From the NCBI GenBank assembly GCA_937880545.1, contig CALFKA010000076.1, positions 1-8,516 of the forward strand: DNA of 8,516 nucleotides, written 5' to 3'. Positions 5,670 to 8,516 of the stretch are shown here, piece after piece. The DNA comes from an uncultured Clostridia bacterium (lineage in GTDB: Bacteria > Bacillota > Clostridia > Peptostreptococcales > Acidaminobacteraceae). Every line of letters starts with the position of its first letter. The stretch's first letter is position 1. Below the pieces are notes generated by a model that searched no databases, had not been told where the DNA came from, and worked only from the letters and a program-made list of their open reading frames with translations. The position numbers were made by a program, and so were the translations under genes.

Positions 5670-7169
5670 CTAGCGAAACTCTATCTTGTCACTGTCTTGT
5701 CCAAAGAAAGCTCGGAGCCTGTCTTCGGGGTTCAGGGGTTTGTCTTCTTTTGAGATGCCACGCACCTTCAGAGGTGTCCCAAATACTTCTGTAGCGACGG
5801 CGCAGATCTTGGCATTGGTCTTCTCTTCATTGATGCGATTCTTATGGAAGTCATAGTCCGGACCGAAAGAGATCAGCAGGGTGTCTCCCGAGCGCGCTTC
5901 AAAGGTCCCTTCGAGGAGAAATGCATAGGTCGCAATGTCACCCGAAGCATTTAGTTTATCGAGAACTTTCTGCCAGTAGGGCGTGTAGTCATCGAGATCT
6001 TTCGGTGGGGGAACTTCTTCCTTGATCGGCTCGACTTTTCTCTTTTCAAGGACTTTTTTGACCTCCACCTGTACGGGTCCCTTTGCCTTTTCCCAGGTGG
6101 CGATAAGCGCCATCTCCAAGTGCAGGCGAGGAATCAGGCTAAAGCGCAAGGAACGCTGTGATTCATCGAACAGTTGGATCAGTTCATCCAGCTGATCGGA
6201 GGTAAGCATATCGTATTCTTCCGTTGCATCCCCTGGGGAATATCCCAAGAGTCCTTCAATGAGTCTCTTGTCCCTTACCAGGCGGGTAAGAAGAATGCTG
6301 CGCAGGAAGGCGAGAATCTCCCGATAAATCATGGTGAGTTCTTTTCCTTCGCGCAGAATCACACTGAGTTCCTCGAGCGCCTCTTCGATCTTGCCCTCCA
6401 CCGCGGAACTAAGAAGCCGATGGATTCTTTCCCGTCCGAGAAGGCCCAGACTATTTTGGACCTGTTCCACTGTTAGCCGGGAGCGGTCAAGGGAGAGCGT
6501 CTTGTCGAGCAGACTGATGGCGTCTCTTAAAGCTCCTCCACTGTGCTCACATAGAAGATGCAGCGCTTCGGTTTGCGCCTCCACTCCTTCTTCTTTTGCA
6601 ATATATGCCAATCGACGCATCATCGCTTGCTGGGAGATGCGCTTGAAAGTATATCGCTGGGTCCTCGAGAGGATCGTCTCAGGAATCTTGTGGACTTCTG
6701 TTGTCGCAAGAATAAAGACGACGGCGGGCGAGGGTTCTTCCAGCGTTTTAAGCAGTGCGTTAAAAGCACTGGCAGAGAGCATCTGCACCTCATCGATGAT
6801 ATAGACCTTATATTTACTCGATGCCGGCATGAAGCGGGCATTCTCTCGTAGTTCTCGAATGTCATCGACACTGTTATTACTGGCGGCGTCGATCTCCATA
6901 ACATCCATCTGAGCGCCGGACTCGAAAGCCAGACAGCTCGGGCATTTGCCGCAGGGTTCTCCGTCTTGCAGATCTTCACAGTTGATGGCCTTTGCAAAGA
7001 CCTGTGCCATCGACGTCTTCCCTGTTCCCCGGATGCCACTGAATAGGTAGGAATGACCAAAAGTAGCGCTTTTGACTTGATAGCGCAGCGCTTGGGTGGT
7101 CTCTTCCTGACCGGCAAAATCACTGAATGTCCTGGGTCGGTATTTACGATATAGGGCTAGATAAGACAC
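5670..7169 (-). CDS. dnaX: DNA polymerase III subunit gamma/tau
   Basis: DnaX is the AAA+ ATPase of the clamp loader; it opens the beta clamp and organises the replisome. In the 499-residue form, MSYLALYRKYRP starts the protein. Walker A is GIRGTGKT (45-52) and the zinc site is C64, C73, C76 and C79. Walker B is IIDEVQML (124-131), SRTQR (168-172) carries the arginine finger, and GGALRDAISLLD (211-222) is sensor 2. Domain III reaches about residue 365. A short Lys/Glu/Pro linker and a compact C-terminal domain follow. I chose GTG at 7169, since AAGGAGG (7181-7175) is 5 nt upstream and the family consensus begins there. A TTG at 7220 would place the -10 element inside the gene. It heads the operon with ybaB, recR and the transporter. 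An A6 run at codons 371-372 may allow a short gamma-like product. Confidence 0.96.
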   Translation of the reverse strand: MSYLALYRKYRPRTFSDFAGQEETTQALRYQVKSATFGHSYLFSGIRGTGKTSMAQVFAKAINCEDLQDGEPCGKCPSCLAFESGAQMDVMEIDAASNNSVDDIRELRENARFMPASSKYKVYIIDEVQMLSASAFNALLKTLEEPSPAVVFILATTEVHKIPETILSRTQRYTFKRISQQAMMRRLAYIAKEEGVEAQTEALHLLCEHSGGALRDAISLLDKTLSLDRSRLTVEQVQNSLGLLGRERIHRLLSSAVEGKIEEALEELSVILREGKELTMIYREILAFLRSILLTRLVRDKRLIEGLLGYSPGDATEEYDMLTSDQLDELIQLFDESQRSLRFSLIPRLHLEMALIATWEKAKGPVQVEVKKVLEKRKVEPIKEEVPPPKDLDDYTPYWQKVLDKLNASGDIATYAFLLEGTFEARSGDTLLISFGPDYDFHKNRINEEKTNAKICAVATEVFGTPLKVRGISKEDKPLNPEDRLRAFFGQDSDKIEFR

Positions 7170-7194
7170 ATGCGCCTCCTTCCGGGTACTTTTC

Positions 7195-7200
7195 ATTATA
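7195..7200 (-). promoter_or_regulatory. -10 element of the dnaX operon
   Basis: On the minus strand a perfect TATAAT lies 25 nt before the GTG start of dnaX. No good -35 hexamer is seen, and the -35 region falls within the terminator hairpin of the preceding gene. The predicted leader is about 20 nt and consists mostly of the ribosome binding site. Confidence 0.5.
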
Positions 7201-7204
7201 CACG

Positions 7205-7232
7205 AAAAATCCCTGAGCAAGTGGACTCAGGG
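7205..7232 (-). terminator. Rho-independent terminator of the DUF4177-like gene
   Basis: On the minus strand CCCTGAG (7232-7226) pairs perfectly with CTCAGGG (7217-7211) around an 8-nt loop. ATTTTT (7210-7205) follows. It begins 19 nt after the stop codon of the small upstream gene and directly abuts the dnaX -10 element. Confidence 0.8.
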
Positions 7233-7251
7233 CAGAAGCGAAAACTCCCTT

Positions 7252-7431
7252 TCAGCGTTCCAGTAGAATTTCAAACGGGGCAGGAGCCGGCGGCGTCACA
7301 ATCTGCACGACTCTCCATCCATCTTCCTGATATGTTTTAATAATTCTGCGGCATTTTTCCATATATGAAAGGTCTCCCACTTCTCCAAAGAAGCTGGAAA
7401 CTTCTAAAACTTTAATACACTCTTCGCGCAT
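7252..7431 (-). CDS. Small DUF4177-like protein
   Basis: This is a 59-residue soluble protein of unknown function. The C-terminal half, with EDGWRVVQIVTPP (about 37-49) and a final FEILLER (53-59), fits the DUF4177 pattern. In that family a Gly-Trp segment after an amphipathic helix is followed by a beta strand and a closing strand ending in Glu-Arg or Glu-Lys. EVSSFF near residues 10-15 resembles the first strand region. I chose the ATG at 7431 because GGGAGGG lies 4 nt upstream; an upstream in-frame start at 7464 would add 11 residues that overlap the promoter region. It is a single-gene unit with its own promoter and terminator, divergent from fda. The family assignment is from memory of its pattern and is moderately sure. 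Confidence 0.75.
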   Translation of the reverse strand: MREECIKVLEVSSFFGEVGDLSYMEKCRRIIKTYQEDGWRVVQIVTPPAPAPFEILLER

Positions 7432-7469
7432 GTTCCCTCCCAAAAAATAGTATGAAGCACGCAAAAAGA

Positions 7470-7498
7470 ATTCTATCAGAACTGCACGTCATTGGCAA
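7470..7498 (-). promoter_or_regulatory. Promoter of the DUF4177-like gene
   Basis: On the minus strand TTGCCA (7498-7493, 5 of 6 to consensus) is followed by a 17-nt spacer and TAGAAT (7475-7470, 5 of 6). TGA just before it makes an extended -10 element. This is the best sigma-A-type promoter in the window. Confidence 0.75.
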
Positions 7499-7507
7499 GG
7501 CGGGGGC

Positions 7508-7538
7508 TTAACATGTGACTTGGGTATATAGTTAGTAT
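7508..7538 (+). promoter_or_regulatory. Possible promoter of fda
   Basis: TTAACA (7508-7513, 5 of 6 to the -35 consensus) and TAGTAT (7533-7538, 4 of 6) are 19 nt apart, longer than ideal. The placement is supported by comparison with the aminotransferase gene, whose TATAAT lies at nearly the same distance before a near-identical leader. The promoter is back to back with that of the DUF4177-like gene. Confidence 0.4.
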
Positions 7539-7562
7539 TACTCAATAAATAGGAGGTAAAGA

Positions 7563-8450
7563 ATGAGTTTAAAGCAGTACCAACAGATGAAAGAAGGTCG
7601 GGGATTCATCGCCGCCCTCGACCAGTCCGGAGGGAGCACTCCCAAGGCGCTGGCTCTGTACGGTATTCCCGAGGACAGCTATTCAACAGAAGAAGAGATG
7701 TTTGATCTCGTCCATGAGATGCGTTCTCGCATCATTACGAACAAAGCGTTCAACTCCTCCAAGATTCTCGCCGCCATCCTGTTTGAACAGACTATGGATC
7801 GCACCATCGACGGAAAGCCGACGGCTGATTATCTTTGGGAGGAAAAAGGGATCGTGCCCATTCTCAAGGTAGACCAGGGACTCGACAAAGAAGAAAATGG
7901 TGTTCAACTGATGAAGCCCATGGACAAGCTCGACAGTCTCATCGAGCGAGCGAAGGCGAGAAGAATCTGGGGCACCAAGATGCGCTCTGTCATAAAGACC
8001 GCCAACGAAGAAGGTATCCGCGCCGCTGTCCGCCAGCAGTTTGACATCGGCAGACGAATCCTCGCCAGGGGTCTTGTTCCCATCCTGGAGCCCGAAGTCG
8101 ATATCCATGCCAAAGACCGGGGTGCCATTGAGGAGATACTTAGAGAAGCCATCCTCGAAGAACTGAAAAGCGTACCGGAGAGCCAGCCTCTCATGTTCAA
8201 GCTCACCATTCCAGAAGAGCCTGACTTCTATAAAGAGATCATCGAGCACCCCTCCGTCCTTCGGGTCGTCGCCCTCTCAGGCGGCTTTAGCCGAGAAGAA
8301 GCCAACGAAAAACTGGCACAAAATCCCGGGCTGATCGCATCGTTCTCCAGGGCTCTGACAAAAGGACTGCGAAGAGACCAGACGGACGAAGAGTTTAGCG
8401 AACTACTTGAGAAGTCCATCGACAGTGTCTACGAAGCCTCAATCACCTGA
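7563..8450 (+). CDS. fda: Class I fructose-bisphosphate aldolase
   Basis: This 295-residue cytoplasmic glycolytic enzyme reversibly cleaves fructose 1,6-bisphosphate into dihydroxyacetone phosphate and glyceraldehyde 3-phosphate. It uses a lysine Schiff base rather than a metal. GFIAALDQSGGSTPKAL (14-30) is the family N-terminal signature. Further active-site segments are ILKVDQG (100-106), GTKMRS (137-142) and ILEPEVD (174-180). The Schiff-base lysine is K213 in MFKLTIP, matching Lys212 of the staphylococcal enzyme. LSGGFSRE (238-245) forms the phosphate-binding loop. Length matches the staphylococcal-type family (about 296). The ATG follows AGGAGG (7551-7556) by 6 nt. The reading frame is complete, with its stop 18 nt before foreign adapter sequence. 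Confidence 0.96.
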   Translation: MSLKQYQQMKEGRGFIAALDQSGGSTPKALALYGIPEDSYSTEEEMFDLVHEMRSRIITNKAFNSSKILAAILFEQTMDRTIDGKPTADYLWEEKGIVPILKVDQGLDKEENGVQLMKPMDKLDSLIERAKARRIWGTKMRSVIKTANEEGIRAAVRQQFDIGRRILARGLVPILEPEVDIHAKDRGAIEEILREAILEELKSVPESQPLMFKLTIPEEPDFYKEIIEHPSVLRVVALSGGFSREEANEKLAQNPGLIASFSRALTKGLRRDQTDEEFSELLEKSIDSVYEASIT

Positions 8451-8468
8451 TTTCTTTGAAGGCTCACC

Positions 8469-8516
8469 AGATCGGAAGAGCACACGTCTGAACTCCAGTC
8501 ACATCACGATCTCGTA
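8469..8516 (+). other. Illumina TruSeq adapter contamination at the contig end
   Basis: From 8469 the sequence is AGATCGGAAGAGC, the start of the standard Illumina adapter, and it continues with the TruSeq index-adapter body to 8502. The six bases ATCACG at 8503-8508 are TruSeq index 1. ATCTCGTA at 8509-8516 is the beginning of the adapter's flow-cell part. All 48 bases match my recollection of this oligonucleotide without a mismatch. The stretch is a sequencing artefact and not part of the genome. Confidence 0.98.

Noticed and set aside
7170..7220. TTG start giving a 516-residue DnaX
   Set aside because: The extension would include the -10 element and ribosome binding site of the gene; the conserved N-terminus begins at the GTG at 7169.
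7170..7252. Signal recognition particle RNA gene upstream of dnaX
   Set aside because: It is often found near dnaX in Bacillota, so I looked for it, but the gap holds only a terminator, a -10 element and a ribosome binding site, with no GGAAGGAAGCAG-type tetraloop domain.
7683..8249. 188-codon minus-strand frame inside fda
   Set aside because: It is antisense to a complete, highly conserved aldolase, and its translation shows no family features.

Overview
The window looks like chromosomal DNA from a low-to-mid GC Gram-positive bacterium (Bacillota), probably an anaerobic or fermentative clostridia-like lineage. Three things point there: strong AGGAGG ribosome binding sites, the dnaX–ybaB–recR order typical of Bacillota, and a Staphylococcus-type single-domain class I fructose-bisphosphate aldolase. 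I cannot place it to genus. It is mostly ordinary housekeeping and metabolic sequence; I found no phage, transposon, CRISPR, tRNA or rRNA.

Layout from left to right. Positions 1-277 are an AT-rich non-coding leader ending in a promoter and ribosome binding site. A two-gene plus-strand operon follows (278-2037): a PLP-dependent aspartate-type aminotransferase and a NUDIX hydrolase of the ADP-ribose pyrophosphatase type, overlapping by 4 nt. A gene-poor stretch (2038-2431) holds three inverted repeats, one of which is a good terminator for the minus strand. A minus-strand saccharopine-dehydrogenase-like oxidoreductase (2432-3625) has its own extended -10 promoter. Next is a minus-strand operon, read right to left: dnaX, ybaB, recR, and an EamA-family transporter (7169 down to 3830). 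It has a promoter at about 7195 and a terminator at 3774-3808. Upstream of it is a small minus-strand DUF4177-like gene (7252-7431) with its own promoter and terminator. This gene diverges from the plus-strand class I fructose-bisphosphate aldolase gene fda (7563-8450).

Functionally, dnaX, ybaB and recR form the classic replication and recombination-repair cluster. The transporter is translationally close behind recR and probably rides on the same transcript. The aminotransferase/NUDIX pair and the aldolase are central metabolism. 

The last 48 bases (8469-8516) are not genomic. They match the Illumina TruSeq index adapter, including index ATCACG, so the biological contig ends 18 nt after the fda stop codon. 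Other points worth a second look are an A6 run at the domain III boundary of dnaX that could yield a gamma-like short product, a long structured hairpin at 2290-2341, and a near-identical leader shared by the aminotransferase and aldolase genes.
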